DNA of 64,000 nt from JASGCL01 sp965262775. Its GTDB lineage: Bacteria; Pseudomonadota; Alphaproteobacteria; JASGCL01. The position numbers were made by a program, and so were the translations under genes. The DNA is taken from positions 186,001 through 250,000 of the forward strand of contig CBDHFT010000006.1 of the NCBI GenBank assembly GCA_965262775.1, in the 5' to 3' direction. The notes below the pieces were generated by a model that worked only from the letters and a program-made list of their open reading frames with translations, was not told the origin of the DNA and searched no databases. Positions 43,480 to 54,010 of this stretch are shown in pieces (the first letter of the stretch is position 1; each line of letters begins with the position of its first letter).

Positions 43480-44947
43480 CCAACAATTATCATCGGCCCT
43501 GGGCCGCGCATGTCATTTGCAAACTGGCGGGGCGGAAGGATTCGTTATTGATAGCCGACAGATTAAGCCAGGTGATATTTTCCTGCCGCTTATTGGCACC
43601 AAGCAAGATGGCCATGATTATATAGAACAGGTTATTAACCAAGGGGCGGCAGGCAGTTTATGCTTGCGAGGGGTTATCAAAAATTATCCAACCAACATGC
43701 AAGAAAAATTGATAGCCAGCGACGATATCATGGCGGATATTATAAAACTTGCCCGTTATCGCCGCGATGAAATAAAAAAAAATGGTGGCAAGGTTTTGGC
43801 GATTACGGGGTCGGTGGGCAAAACATCGGCCAAAGAAATGATTGGCCATGTGTTAGAAAAAACGGGTGAGTATTATTATAAATCCCCCGCCAATCAAAAT
43901 AATACCCTGGGCGTGCCGTTATGTTTGATTAACAGCCGCGCCGATATCAAGGCGGGGGTTTATGAATGCGGCATGAATCATCGGGGCGAATTGCTACAGA
44001 TTGGTGAAACCCTGCGCCCCGATATTGTCGTCATCACCAACATTCGTGAAAACCATATTGGTTATTTGGGCAGTTTGCAGGGCATTGCCGAGGCTAAGGG
44101 TGAATTGCTGGAATATATGATGCCCGATGCACCCATGGCGATATTAGAAAAACCACGCGAAGCAAAATATAATTTTTTTGATTTTCTATCGCAGAAATTT
44201 AAACAACATCACCCTGGCGCGAAAGTGATTGCGGTGGGCGAAGGCGAAGATTGCGATGTGCAATTATTGTCGGTGGCGTCGCACCTGGGTCATGGGCAAG
44301 AAATCAAAGCAAAGTTTTTTAAACAGGGGCTAGATTACTCATTGAACTTGATTGGTGCGCACCAAGGTTTCAACAGCCTGCTCGCCCTGGCCGCCGTGAA
44401 TTATCTTTTGGTGGATGAAAATAGCGCGCCAAGCGAAGGCCAATTAAAAACCTGGGCAGCAGCATTGATTGATTACCGACCGATAGCGGGGCGGGGGAAG
44501 CCCGATGTGTTAAACACTCCCCATGGAAGGATATGTTTGATAGATGAATCATATAACGCGGCGCCAGCCTCGATGCTAGCCAGCCTGCAAGCCTTGAATA
44601 GTTATGTCGAACCCATGCTTGCCACCGCGCCGCCATCGCGCCTTGCTATCTTGGGCGACATGAAAGAATTGGGAAAAGATGAAATAGAATATCATCAACA
44701 AATAATAAGCCAAGCAACAGCCATGGCTGGGATTGGGCGGATTATATTGGTCGGGCCATTGATGATTCAAGCCTACAGCAGCATGGAAAAAAATGACAAA
44801 ATCATTGCACGGGATGATGCAACCCAAGTGATGACTCAACTGGAAGGAAATATCAGCCATGGTAGCATTATCATGGTCAAGGCCTCGCATTCTATGGGGC
44901 TTGAAAAAATTGTCAAATACCTGCAAGAGAAGTCAGCCAATAATTAA
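43466..44947 (+). CDS. murF: UDP-MurNAc-tripeptide:D-Ala-D-Ala ligase MurF
   Basis: The 493-residue ligase adds D-Ala-D-Ala to the UDP-MurNAc tripeptide. FVIDSRQIKPGDIFLPLIG, ITGSVGKTSAKEMIGHVL, KSPANQNNTLGVPLCLI, ECGMNHRGEL, IGAHQGFNSLLALAA and the LIDESYNAAPASMLASL segment are all present, in family order. It overlaps murE by 14 bp and is full length. Confidence 0.95.
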   Translation: MLWTNQQLSSALGRACHLQTGGAEGFVIDSRQIKPGDIFLPLIGTKQDGHDYIEQVINQGAAGSLCLRGVIKNYPTNMQEKLIASDDIMADIIKLARYRRDEIKKNGGKVLAITGSVGKTSAKEMIGHVLEKTGEYYYKSPANQNNTLGVPLCLINSRADIKAGVYECGMNHRGELLQIGETLRPDIVVITNIRENHIGYLGSLQGIAEAKGELLEYMMPDAPMAILEKPREAKYNFFDFLSQKFKQHHPGAKVIAVGEGEDCDVQLLSVASHLGHGQEIKAKFFKQGLDYSLNLIGAHQGFNSLLALAAVNYLLVDENSAPSEGQLKTWAAALIDYRPIAGRGKPDVLNTPHGRICLIDESYNAAPASMLASLQALNSYVEPMLATAPPSRLAILGDMKELGKDEIEYHQQIISQATAMAGIGRIILVGPLMIQAYSSMEKNDKIIARDDATQVMTQLEGNISHGSIIMVKASHSMGLEKIVKYLQEKSANN

Positions 44948-44973
44948 CCTAAATGTAAAAAAATATAGAAATT

Positions 44974-46089
44974 ATGTTTTACCATTACCTGCCCCAATTA
45001 GACGATATTTATAGTTTTTTTAACGTGTTTCGTTACCTGACCTTTCGCGCGTTGTTGGCGATGTTAACCGCTTTTTTATTTTCGCTGTTTTTTTATCCGC
45101 CGTTTATGTTGTGGTTAAGGGCGCAGCAGCAAGGCAATAGCAATGTTAGGGCCGATGTGCCAAAGAATCATTTAAAAAAATCGGGCACCCCCACCATGGG
45201 CGGCATGATGATTATTGTCGCTACCCTTTTCTCGCTTTTTTTGTGGGGCAATTCACAAAGTATCATTTTATGGGGGGCGGTGGTGGTCTTCACGGGTTTT
45301 GGTTTGATTGGCATGGTGGACGACCTGCAAAAAGTTAAAAAACATAATAAAAAATTGGGGCGGGGCCTTTCAGGAAAATTGCGATTGTTGTTGGGGGCGG
45401 GGCTGGCGATGATTGGTTTTTGGTTTATCTGCCAAGCCAGCGCAGACAAGTCCGTCGCCACCAGTCTTTATTTTCCATTTTTCAAAGATATAAGTATTCA
45501 ATTTGGTTTGTGGTTTTTGCTGATAGTTTTCTTTGTGATAGTTGGCTCGGCCAATGCGGTGAATTTGACCGATGGGCTGGATGGTTTGGCTATTGGCCCC
45601 ATTTTGGTGGTGGCGGCGGTGTTTGGCATTATCAGCTATTTGGTTGGCAACAGCATCTACGCCGATTATTTGCAAATTCATCACATGCCCGAAAGCGGTG
45701 AATTGGCGGTCTTTTGTGCCGCCATCATCGGCGCGGGTCTTGGGTTTTTATGGTTTAACGCGCCGCCCGCGATGATATTCATGGGCGACACGGGTTCCTT
45801 GGCTCTTGGTGGTGCCTTGGGTTATATTGCGGTGGCTATCAAACATGAAATTGTTTTGGCTATGGCGGGGTTTTTGTTTGTGGTTGAGGCCTTATCGGTG
45901 ATGCTTCAGGTCGGTTATTTTAAATATAGCAAAATGAAATATAAGACAGGCAGGCGCATATTTTTAATGGCGCCATTGCATCATCACTACGAAGAAAAGG
46001 GTTTGGCGGAAACGCATATTGTCATTCGGTTTTGGATCGTGGCGGGGATATGCGCGCTCCTAGCCCTCAGCACTTTAAAATTGCGTTAA
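44974..46089 (+). CDS. mraY: Phospho-MurNAc-pentapeptide transferase MraY
   Basis: The 371-residue polytopic membrane enzyme makes lipid I from UDP-MurNAc-pentapeptide and undecaprenyl phosphate. It has about ten membrane helices and the catalytic motifs: KSGTPTMGG near residue 69, DDLQK.., NAVNLTDGLDGLA with the metal-binding acids, FMGDTGSLALGG and the HHHYE segment near the C terminus. Complete length. It lies 26 bp after murF. Confidence 0.97.
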   Translation: MFYHYLPQLDDIYSFFNVFRYLTFRALLAMLTAFLFSLFFYPPFMLWLRAQQQGNSNVRADVPKNHLKKSGTPTMGGMMIIVATLFSLFLWGNSQSIILWGAVVVFTGFGLIGMVDDLQKVKKHNKKLGRGLSGKLRLLLGAGLAMIGFWFICQASADKSVATSLYFPFFKDISIQFGLWFLLIVFFVIVGSANAVNLTDGLDGLAIGPILVVAAVFGIISYLVGNSIYADYLQIHHMPESGELAVFCAAIIGAGLGFLWFNAPPAMIFMGDTGSLALGGALGYIAVAIKHEIVLAMAGFLFVVEALSVMLQVGYFKYSKMKYKTGRRIFLMAPLHHHYEEKGLAETHIVIRFWIVAGICALLALSTLKLR

Positions 46090-46095
46090 ATCATA

Positions 46096-47471
46096 ATGTT
46101 ACTGCCTTCTTATCAAAAAAATAAGAAAAAAATATACGTGGTTGGGCTTGGCTTGACGGGGTTGGCGGCTATCAAAACTTTAACAACGGCGGGGGCAGAA
46201 ATTGTTGCCTTCGATGACGATGAAAAAAATCGCCTTGCCGCCAGCCAAGCCAATATTCCTTTGCTCGCCCCCAATGACTGGCAAGCCAGCGATGGTGTGG
46301 ATATATTGTTGCTCTCGCCTGGCATCCCCGCCGAAACATCGCGGCTAAAATGGCGCACCCCGCGGCTTTGCGCGCGCGCTCTCTTGGTGTGCCCATCATG
46401 GTGGATGTTGATTTGTTATTTAACGAATGGCATGGGCAACGCGATTTTGTTTTTATCACGGGCACCAACGGCAAATCCACCACCACCAAATTAATAACCC
46501 ATATCTTGGCTGACAATCATTTGCCCGCGGTGATGGGCGGCAATATTGGCGCGGCGGCACTTTCGCTGCCCGCCTTACCCGACAAGGGTATTTATGTTTT
46601 AGAATTAAGCTCCTACCAATTGGAACGCATGGTTGCGCCCGTGCCACAGGTTGCGGTGCTGCTCAATTTGTCCTTTGATCATTTGGAACGCCATGATACG
46701 ATGGAAAAATATCTTGCTATCAAAACAAAGATTTTTTCTTCGGCGGTGGATGTTGCGAAATTATCCATCATCGGGGTGGACGATGAATTTTGTCGCGCCT
46801 ATTACGAACAGAACAAAGGTCGATTAAACTTGGTGCCTATCTCGGGTCTAACCCTGCCCGCGGGGGGCGTGGGGGTTCGGGATGGGCAGTTGGTTGATGC
46901 ACGCCGCGATAAAAACCTTGGCGCCTTGCCCTTTCATCCCGCGCTGCAGGGGCCGCATAATGCACAGAACATGGCGGCGGCATATTTGGTGGCGGATTAT
47001 TATGGTTTGGATATCAAAAATATTATATCGGCGACGCAAGGTTTCATGCCACTGCCGCATCGCCAAGAAATGGTGGCAAGCATGGCGGGCGTGCAATATA
47101 TCAACGACAGCAAAGCAACCAATGTTGACGCCAGTTTAAAATCCTTGAGCAGTTTTAATAATATTCGTTGGTTAGCGGGCGGGCAATTAAAAAGTGGCGA
47201 CCGATTTGCTGACCTTAAGAACGTCGCAAGCCATGTTACCAAAGGTTATTTTTTTGGCGAAGGGGCAAGAAAATTGCAAGCAGAAGTCATGGAAGAAATC
47301 CCGAGTGCGGTTTTTAACAATTTGGCGGAAGCCCTGACCGCGGCGCACCAAGACGCGCAGGCGGGCGATGTTGTGTTGTTGTCGCCCGTGGGTGCAAGTT
47401 TCGACCAATATAAAAATTTTGAAGAACGTGGCAATGATTTTAAAAAACAAGTTTTAAATTTACAAAAATAA
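46096..47471 (+). CDS. murD: UDP-MurNAc-L-Ala:D-Glu ligase MurD, disrupted by one frameshift
   Basis: Two frames together make one complete MurD. The first (from 46096) has VVGLGLTGLAAIKTL and ends the conserved part at LLLSPGIPAE; the second (entered near 46350) continues with GVPIMVDVDLLF, ITGTNGKSTTTKL, MGGNIGAAALSLP, and the C-terminal SFDQYKNFEERGNDFK. The switch is at an AAAA run (46347-46350), where one more A would restore the frame. MurD adds D-Glu to UDP-MurNAc-L-Ala and is essential. Because the sequence is conserved on both sides, a one-base deletion, probably a sequencing error, is likelier than old decay. Confidence 0.88.
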
Positions 47472-47474
47472 AAT

Positions 47475-48557
47475 ATGGCACGTTTATTATTCACCCGCGC
47501 GGATAGAGGATTGCTTGCCCGTTGGCGGTGGTCGGTTGATATTGGCACCATCGTGTTGGTTTTTTTATTGATGGCGATTGGGTTGTTGGCGGTATCGTCG
47601 AGCATGGCCAACACCAACACCCCGCCCAATGTTTTTGTTAAGCATATTGTTTTGTCATTACTGCTATCATAACCATGCTGGGGGTGAGTTTTTATCGCCC
47701 CGTCAGGTTAAGGCCTTTTCGGGCGTGTTATTTTTTGTTGCCCTGGCCTTGATGATTTTAATATTGCTTAAGGGTGGGCAAGAAGCAAAGGGGGCGCGGC
47801 GTTGGCTGTCGCTTTTTGGATTTGCCTTGCAGCCTTCTGAATTTATTAAACCCAGCCTGGCCGTGTTGTTTGCCAATTTGTTTGTGCTGGGCAAAAAACA
47901 ACAACAGGCGATATTTTATGGCTTGGCGGCTTTTATTTTGTTGGTGGTGGCGGGTTTGTTATTATCGCAACCCGATATCGGTATGACCATGTTGGTATGT
48001 TCGACATTTTTGATTATTTTATTTTTTGCGGGCACGCCGTTTCGTTCATATTTCCGCTGTTCATTCGCCGCCCTGGTTCTGGTGGTGGTGGTTTATTATG
48101 TTTTTCCGCATGTGCAGGACAGGATATTACATGTGAATGATTACCAAGTAAAAAAATCGCTGGCGGCCTTCGCCAATGGTGGTTTTTTGGTGTGGGTTTG
48201 GGTAATGGGGTTGTTAAATTAACCCTGCCCGATGTTCACACCGATTTTATTTTGGCTTTGTTGGGGGAGGAGTTGGGCTTGGTGCCGACCTTGCTGATTA
48301 TGGCTATTTACCCGACCATCATTTTGAAATGTTTTAAGCGGCTTTATGAAAGCAAGAATAATTTTGTTATTATTGCGGGCGGGGGTTTAACCTGTCAATT
48401 TGGCTTGATGGCGCTTATTAATATTTTTAGCGCGCTTGGCCTGGGACCAACCAAGGGCTTAACCTTGCCCTTCATTTCTTACGGTGGTTCGGCGATGATG
48501 GCGAGCGCGCTGAGCATGGGGTTTTTATTGGCACTAACGCGACAAAAAAATGATTAA
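47475..48557 (+). CDS. ftsW: Septal glycosyltransferase/lipid II polymerase FtsW, disrupted by three frameshifts
   Basis: The SEDS-family protein is complete only when three frames are joined: DIGTIVLVFLLMAIGLLAVSS and FVKHIVLSLLL; a short ITMLGVSF piece; LSPRQVKAFSG to QPSEFIKPSLAVLFAN and SQPDIGMTMLV; then GLGNGVVKLTLPDVHTDFI and GLTLPFISYGGSAMMASAL. Shifts are near 47667-47669 (one base missing), in T5 at 47689-47693 (six needed) and in T6 at 48183-48188 (seven needed for FFG). FtsW polymerises septal glycan with FtsI. The three shifts in about 520 bp, all missing bases, fit low-quality sequence. Confidence 0.87.
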
Positions 48558-49747
48558 AAAAATAATGAAAGCAAAAACCATGTCGCCATCATCAAAACAA
48601 TATAAGATATTGCTGGTTTCGGGCGGCACGGGCGGGCATAGTTTTCCCGCCCTGGCGGTGGCGCGGTTGCTTGCCCAACATGGCCATGCCCCCAGCATTA
48701 TATGCGAACAACGCGGCTTCGAATATTTTAAGCAGGCTATGGACCAAGAAAAATTAAACTGCCCGATATATTGTTTACCGTTAAAAAGTCCGCAAGGCGG
48801 CAAAGTAAAAAAAATAATATCCGCCCTGTCGCTCTTGACCAGTATTTTGCCTGCCGCGAAATTGTTGCGCCGTGAACGCCCCGATATATTATTGGGGTTT
48901 GGTGGTTACATGATGATACCCAGTTTTTTGGCGGCGCGCCTAGGCCGTGTGCCCCATGTTTTTTTGGAACAAAATGCGGTGATGGGTCGCGCTAATCGTT
49001 TGTTTAAATCATCCGCCGCGGCGATAGCCACGGGGTTGCCAACCTGCCGCGGGTTGAGCAAGCGAGAAAAAGCAAAAACTCATTTTGTTGGCACGCCCAT
49101 CAAGCAAGAATTCTTACAAGTGGGCGAGGGCGCAGGTCATAAAACTAACAAAAAAAAATATCACCATATTGGTGACGGGTGGTTCCCAGGGGGCAAAGGT
49201 CTTTGCCGATATTGTCCCCCGCGCCATAGAAAAATTGTTAAAAAAATTGGATGGCACGGCGATAACTATTCACATTCAACAACAATGCAAGGCCGAGCAA
49301 ATCAAGGATTTGGCCATTGCCTATAATAACTTGGGCGTGAAGCATGACATCAAAGATTTTTTTTATGATGTGCCACAAAAATTGGCAACGGCGGATATTT
49401 TTATTGGCCGCGCGGGGGCATCAACCATAGCCGAGGTTGCCAGCATGGCAAAACCTTGCATCCTTATTCCCTTTCCTTTCGCGACCGACAATCACCAATA
49501 TTATAACGCGCGGTTGTTGGCCGATAAAAAATCTTGCCGCTTGCTTAGCGAAAAGAAAAACAAAACCATCGCCGATACCGAACAATTAAGCGAAGCCTTG
49601 GCCGATGAATTGCTTGACCTTATCCTCCACCCCAAACATCGCCAGCAATTGGCCAGCAATATTAAAAATTTTGCTCAAAAAAATGCTGGTGCTGAATTGA
49701 TGAAATTGGCTATAAGCGTGGCAAAACAACATAAAAAATTGGCATAA
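48550..49747 (+). CDS. murG: UDP-GlcNAc:lipid I GlcNAc transferase MurG, disrupted by one frameshift
   Basis: Two frames complete MurG. The first has VSGGTGGHSFPALAVA, LGFGGYMMIPSFLAA and VPHVFLEQNAVMGRANR; the second starts near 49158 and has ITILVTGGSQGAKVFAD, FIGRAGASTIAEVA and CILIPFPFATDNHQYYNA. The switch falls in a run of nine A (49150-49158), where eight would keep the frame. MurG adds GlcNAc to lipid I to give lipid II. The ATG at 48550 overlaps ftsW by 8 bp; in-frame ATGs at 48565 and 48580 are possible alternative starts. Confidence 0.88.
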
Positions 49748-49751
49748 AAAA

Positions 49752-51224
49752 ATGACACCTTTCCCCAAAACCGAAGAACAATTATCTGACATCGCCAACC
49801 CCGCTGCAGCGCGCCCCCTAGGCATAATTTATTTTGTTGGCATTGGGGGAATTGGCATGTCGGCGATAGCCGAGGTGATGCACGACCTTGGCTATAAAAT
49901 AGCGGGCAGCGACAACAGCGAAAATGCCAATGTGATAAGGTTAAAGGAAAAAGGAATCGTCGTCAACCTGGGCCAGGATAAAAAAAATATTGTCGGGGTT
50001 GATACCATGGTGGTCAGCACCGCCATCAAAAAAGATAACGCCGAATATCAGGCGGCGGTGGATTTAAAAATACCCATCGTGCATCGCGCCGATATGTTGG
50101 CAACCTTGATGCGGTTAAAAAAATCCATCGCCATATCGGGCACCCACGGCAAAACCACCACGACATCGTTGATAGCCCATATTTTTGTGACGGCGGGGGT
50201 GGACCCCATCGTTATTGGCGGCGGCATTATTAACAATTATTCTTCCAATGCCAAATTGGGAAAGGGCGATTGGTTAATAGCCGAAGCCGACGAATCCGAT
50301 GGATCGTTTTTGTTGTTGCCCGCGGCGGTGGCGGTGGTTACCAACATCGACCCCGAACACCTTGACCATTATGGCGATTTTGAAAAAGTTAAAACGGCTT
50401 TTTATGATTTTTTACGCCGCGTGCCGATTGACGGTTTTGTGGTGGCCTGCCTTGACCATCCTGTCGTGGCGCAATTGATTAAAAAGATTAAAGGGCGGAA
50501 GATTGTTACCTACGGCATTGCACCGCAAGCCTTGACGCGTATCAGCAACACGCTGTTCGATAGTGACGGCGCGTTGTTTGATATAACGATGGATGGTGCC
50601 ACCGAAAAATCCATTCGTTTGCCATTGTTCGGTTACCATAATGTTAGCAACGCCGCCGCCGCCATTGCGGTGGCGCGTTCGGCCAATATTCCATGGGCGG
50701 ATATTCGCACCGCTTTGGAATCTTTCCAAGGGGTTAAAAGACGTTTTAGCCTAGCGGGCATCGTGCAGGGTAAGGATAAAAAAAATATCAGGGTCATTGA
50801 TGATTATGCTCACCACCCTGTGGAAATTGAAGCCGTGCTGTCCGCCGCGCGACTGGCGTTGCAGGCAAGGGGGGAGCAAGGCCGCTTGGTGGTTATCATG
50901 GAACCCCACCGCTACACGCGCTTGCGCGACTTGATGCAAGATTTCTCGCGCTCGCTACTGAATACCGATTTATTATTCATCGCCGATATTTATCGCGCGG
51001 GCGAAGCCCCGATAGATGGGGTGGATGCCGAAGCCTTGCTGGCCATGGTGCAAAAGGGCGGGCATCGTAATGCCCACAAATTGTTGTCGAGCGAAACGGT
51101 TGATGCGATAGCCCAACAATTGGCGGGCAAGCTTCAACCGAACGATATGTTGCTCTGTTTGGGGGCGGGCAATGCTTCGAAATGGGCCAATGCTTTGCCC
51201 GCGGCGTTAGAAAAATTATTATAA
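49752..51224 (+). CDS. murC: UDP-MurNAc:L-Ala ligase MurC
   Basis: The 490-residue ligase starts the stem peptide by adding L-Ala to UDP-MurNAc. VGIGGIGMSAIAEVM near residue 32, SGTHGKTTTTSLIAHI (ATP loop), EADESDGSFL, NIDPEHLDHYG, FGYHNVSNAAAAIAVA and DDYAHHPVEIEAVL are all present. About 25 polar residues precede the first strand. The gene is intact directly after the frameshifted murG, with a 4-bp gap, and its stop abuts the murB start. Confidence 0.96.
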   Translation: MTPFPKTEEQLSDIANPAAARPLGIIYFVGIGGIGMSAIAEVMHDLGYKIAGSDNSENANVIRLKEKGIVVNLGQDKKNIVGVDTMVVSTAIKKDNAEYQAAVDLKIPIVHRADMLATLMRLKKSIAISGTHGKTTTTSLIAHIFVTAGVDPIVIGGGIINNYSSNAKLGKGDWLIAEADESDGSFLLLPAAVAVVTNIDPEHLDHYGDFEKVKTAFYDFLRRVPIDGFVVACLDHPVVAQLIKKIKGRKIVTYGIAPQALTRISNTLFDSDGALFDITMDGATEKSIRLPLFGYHNVSNAAAAIAVARSANIPWADIRTALESFQGVKRRFSLAGIVQGKDKKNIRVIDDYAHHPVEIEAVLSAARLALQARGEQGRLVVIMEPHRYTRLRDLMQDFSRSLLNTDLLFIADIYRAGEAPIDGVDAEALLAMVQKGGHRNAHKLLSSETVDAIAQQLAGKLQPNDMLLCLGAGNASKWANALPAALEKLL

Positions 51225-52169
51225 ATGTCAGAAGAAAATATCGTACCCATGGCGTCAAACCCCCTACAACAATCCCTGCAAACATTATTGACGGGCAAGG
51301 TAAGGGGCAAATTGTTGTTCGATGAACCACTCGCGCCACACACCTGGTTTCAGGTTGGTGGCAAGGCCGATGTTTTTTTTGTCGCCCAGGATAGGGATGA
51401 TGTGAAGGATTTTTTACAATTGCTGCCGCGGGATGTGCCCCTCTTGCCCGTGGGGGCGGCGTCTAATTTGTTAGTGCGCGATGGTGGCTGGCGCGGCGCG
51501 GTGGTAAAATGTGGCAAAGGATTCCAAACCATGAGCCACGAAGCAGGGATGATAACGGCGGGGGCGGCGGTGCTGGATGCCAGCTTGGCACAATTTGCCC
51601 TAAAAGAAAAAATAACGGGCTTAGAATTTTATTTGGGTATTCCAGGCACCGTGGGCGGCGCGGTGGTTATGAATGCTGGTTGCTTCGGGGGGGAGACCAA
51701 GGACGTCTTGCACCACGCCGATTTTATAACGCGCGATGGTGAAATCATCACCCTGACCCGCGACCAATTACAATTTTCTTATCGTCATTCGGTTATTCCA
51801 CGCGGGGCTATTTGCCTTGCCGCTTATTTTACGGCCAAGCCAGGCGATGAAGAAAAAATTCGCGAGACAATGCTAAGGCTGAAGGAAGAGAAAAGTAAAA
51901 ACCAACCCCTGCGCGGTAAAACGGGCGGGTCGACTTTTAAAAATCCTTTACCGCAACATGCCTGGCAATTGATAGACGCGGTTGGTTTGCGCGGGCATCG
52001 CTTGGGTGGGGCTATCTTCAGTGAAAAACATTGCAATTTTTTAATCAACGATGATAACGCGACCGCCGCTGATATAGAGGCATTGGGCGAGCGGGCGGTT
52101 GCATTGGTGAAAGAAAAATTTGCCATCGATTTAGAATGGGAAATAAAAAAAGTCGGCGAAAGGAAATAA
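51225..52169 (+). CDS. murB: UDP-N-acetylenolpyruvoylglucosamine reductase MurB
   Basis: The 314-residue FAD enzyme reduces UDP-GlcNAc-enolpyruvate to UDP-MurNAc. TWFQVGGKADVFF, LLPVGAASNLLVRDGG (FAD contacts), the GLEFYLGIPGTVGGAVVMNAG signature, FSYRHSVIP, and GGSTFKNPLPQHAW.LID with the catalytic serine region are visible. It starts directly at the murC stop and ends 10 bp before ddl. No defects. murA is not in the window. Confidence 0.95.
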   Translation: MSEENIVPMASNPLQQSLQTLLTGKVRGKLLFDEPLAPHTWFQVGGKADVFFVAQDRDDVKDFLQLLPRDVPLLPVGAASNLLVRDGGWRGAVVKCGKGFQTMSHEAGMITAGAAVLDASLAQFALKEKITGLEFYLGIPGTVGGAVVMNAGCFGGETKDVLHHADFITRDGEIITLTRDQLQFSYRHSVIPRGAICLAAYFTAKPGDEEKIRETMLRLKEEKSKNQPLRGKTGGSTFKNPLPQHAWQLIDAVGLRGHRLGGAIFSEKHCNFLINDDNATAADIEALGERAVALVKEKFAIDLEWEIKKVGERK

Positions 52170-52179
52170 ATTTAATACC

Positions 52180-53130
52180 ATGAAAAAAAAATATAAAAAA
52201 ATTGCGCTGTTGCTTGGCGGGCCATCGGCCGAGCGCGAAGTTTCGTTGGTGTCGGGTGCCGCGGTTTACGATGCCCTCAATGCGCTAGGCTATGAAAGCA
52301 AAAAATTTGATCCCGCCCAGACCGACGCGGCTTCCCTCGCGCAATTTAAAAAACAATTGCAAGAATTTGCGCCCGACGCTTGCTTCAACGCCCTGCATGG
52401 TCAGTTTGGTGAAGATGGTGCGGTGCAGGAAATATTGGAATCGCTCAAGATTCCCTATACCCATTCTGGGCCCGCTGCTTCGCGCCTAGCCATGAATAAA
52501 TTGGCAAGTTTGAATCTCTTTCAGCAACATGGTTTATCCATTGCCAAACATGAATCTTATGACGCGACAAAGGTTAATGGATTAACCAGCAAAGACATAA
52601 CCATCGGCTTCCCCCTGGTTATCAAACCAATATACGAAGGTTCGTCGGTTGGTTTGTATATCGTTAAAACCGAAAGCGCGATGCCCGACCTATCGTCATG
52701 GCATTTTGGTGATGCCTTGATAGAAGAATATATCGATGGGTTAGAATTAACCACCGCGGTGTTAGAAATTGATGGTGTTGCCCGTGCTTTGGCGGTGACC
52801 GAATTGCAACCCAAACGCGGCGTTTATGATTACAAGGCAAAATACCAAGACGGCGAAACAACCCATGTTTGCCCCGCCGCTATTGCACCCGATATTTACC
52901 AACAATGTTTGGCGATGGGGCTGGCGGCGCATCGCGCTATCGGCGCGGCGGGTGTCAGCCGCAGTGATTTCCGTTATAACCCCGTCAAAAAACAATTGGT
53001 TATTTTGGAAACCAACACCCAGCCAGGCATGACCGCCCTGTCATTGGTTCCCGAACAGGCGAAGTATAAAGATATTCCCTTTACGCAATTGGTGGAATAT
53101 ATTCTATCAAGTGCCAGTTTAAAATTGTAA
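52180..53130 (+). CDS. ddl: D-alanine:D-alanine ligase
   Basis: The 316-residue ATP-grasp enzyme makes D-Ala-D-Ala for MurF. LLGGPSAEREVSLVSG starts the fold, and NALHGQFGEDGAVQEILE, PYTHSGPAASRLAMNK, PLVIKPIYEGSSVGLY and EYIDGLELTTAVLE follow. The ETNTQPGMTALSLVPEQA block holds metal and substrate residues. An A9 run just after the start codon is read in frame here, so long A runs are not always disrupted. It precedes ftsQ as in other alphaproteobacteria. Confidence 0.95.
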   Translation: MKKKYKKIALLLGGPSAEREVSLVSGAAVYDALNALGYESKKFDPAQTDAASLAQFKKQLQEFAPDACFNALHGQFGEDGAVQEILESLKIPYTHSGPAASRLAMNKLASLNLFQQHGLSIAKHESYDATKVNGLTSKDITIGFPLVIKPIYEGSSVGLYIVKTESAMPDLSSWHFGDALIEEYIDGLELTTAVLEIDGVARALAVTELQPKRGVYDYKAKYQDGETTHVCPAAIAPDIYQQCLAMGLAAHRAIGAAGVSRSDFRYNPVKKQLVILETNTQPGMTALSLVPEQAKYKDIPFTQLVEYILSSASLKL

Positions 53131-53149
53131 TATCAACCTGATAAAAAAC

Positions 53150-53965
53150 ATGAATCATTTTTACCATCGCCTTGCTGGTTTCATGATATTGACCATCATT
53201 CTGGCGACTGGTGGGTTTGTCTATTTTTTTCTCTACCCGCCGCTCAACCCTGATAGTCGTCTTTATTTTATCACGCCAAGAATCGAATCGCTGGCGCGGC
53301 GTTTGGATTTTGTGTTGCGGTCCACGGCGATAAGCCAAACCACCTTCACTTCGGAACAGGATATTGTTGGCAAGGTTTTGGCCAGCCACCAAGTTGCCTT
53401 GGGGGAAGCCTTGCCGCTTATCCCCGCGCGGGTTATAAAAAAAGAATTGGAAGCCCTGCCCATGGTGTTATCGGCGACGGTGGTGGTGCATTACCCCAGC
53501 CGCCAATTGCGTATCAATTTTGTGGAACGGCAACCCTTGGCGGTGTTATCGCCGCAAAATAAGATAATCACGCTTGATGGACGGTTGTTACCCTTGCCAT
53601 CGGCGGGTGGTGATAAATTAAAAAATATAATGCGTGTAAGGAACGAAGCGCAAGGTGAAACAGAACAGGCTAGGTTGATAAAACACTTTTTTGAATTATA
53701 TAATGGCTTGCAAGCCTATAGCCTGTTATTGGATATTGTGAGGGAAGCGCAATTTGTTGGCGGGCGACGTTGGCGTTTGTTTTTGGCGCGACCGTTGGGT
53801 AATGATGATTTGCTGGTCGAATTGCCAGAAAACCTTACCACCGAAACCCTGGCGCGCTTAAGCAAATTAATATTGGTTGATAAGGTTTTGGATTTAAAAA
53901 TTGCCAAGCTTGACCTAAGACTTGAAAATCAGACTTTGGTGAGGTTATTATCGCCCAATAAATAA
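53150..53965 (+). CDS. ftsQ: Cell division protein FtsQ
   Basis: The 271-residue bitopic protein has a short cytoplasmic tail, one membrane helix (about residues 9-28), a POTRA domain (LEALPMVLSATVVVHYPSRQLRINFVERQ region) and the beta domain. In the FtsQ-FtsB-FtsL complex it links early and late divisome proteins. Sequence conservation of FtsQ is low; the POTRA pattern, topology and position between ddl and ftsA make the call. Full length and intact. Confidence 0.9.
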   Translation: MNHFYHRLAGFMILTIILATGGFVYFFLYPPLNPDSRLYFITPRIESLARRLDFVLRSTAISQTTFTSEQDIVGKVLASHQVALGEALPLIPARVIKKELEALPMVLSATVVVHYPSRQLRINFVERQPLAVLSPQNKIITLDGRLLPLPSAGGDKLKNIMRVRNEAQGETEQARLIKHFFELYNGLQAYSLLLDIVREAQFVGGRRWRLFLARPLGNDDLLVELPENLTTETLARLSKLILVDKVLDLKIAKLDLRLENQTLVRLLSPNK

Positions 53966-54010
53966 CAGAAGATAATAACAAAATACAAAGTAAATGCGCT
54001 ATAACAAAGA

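Noticed and set aside
46345..46352. Programmed -1 frameshift in murD at CTA-AAA-TGG
   Set aside because: The site does not fit the classical X-XXY-YYZ slippery heptamer, and no strong downstream stem is obvious. Similar shifts in ftsW and murG with mixed directions argue against a programmed event.
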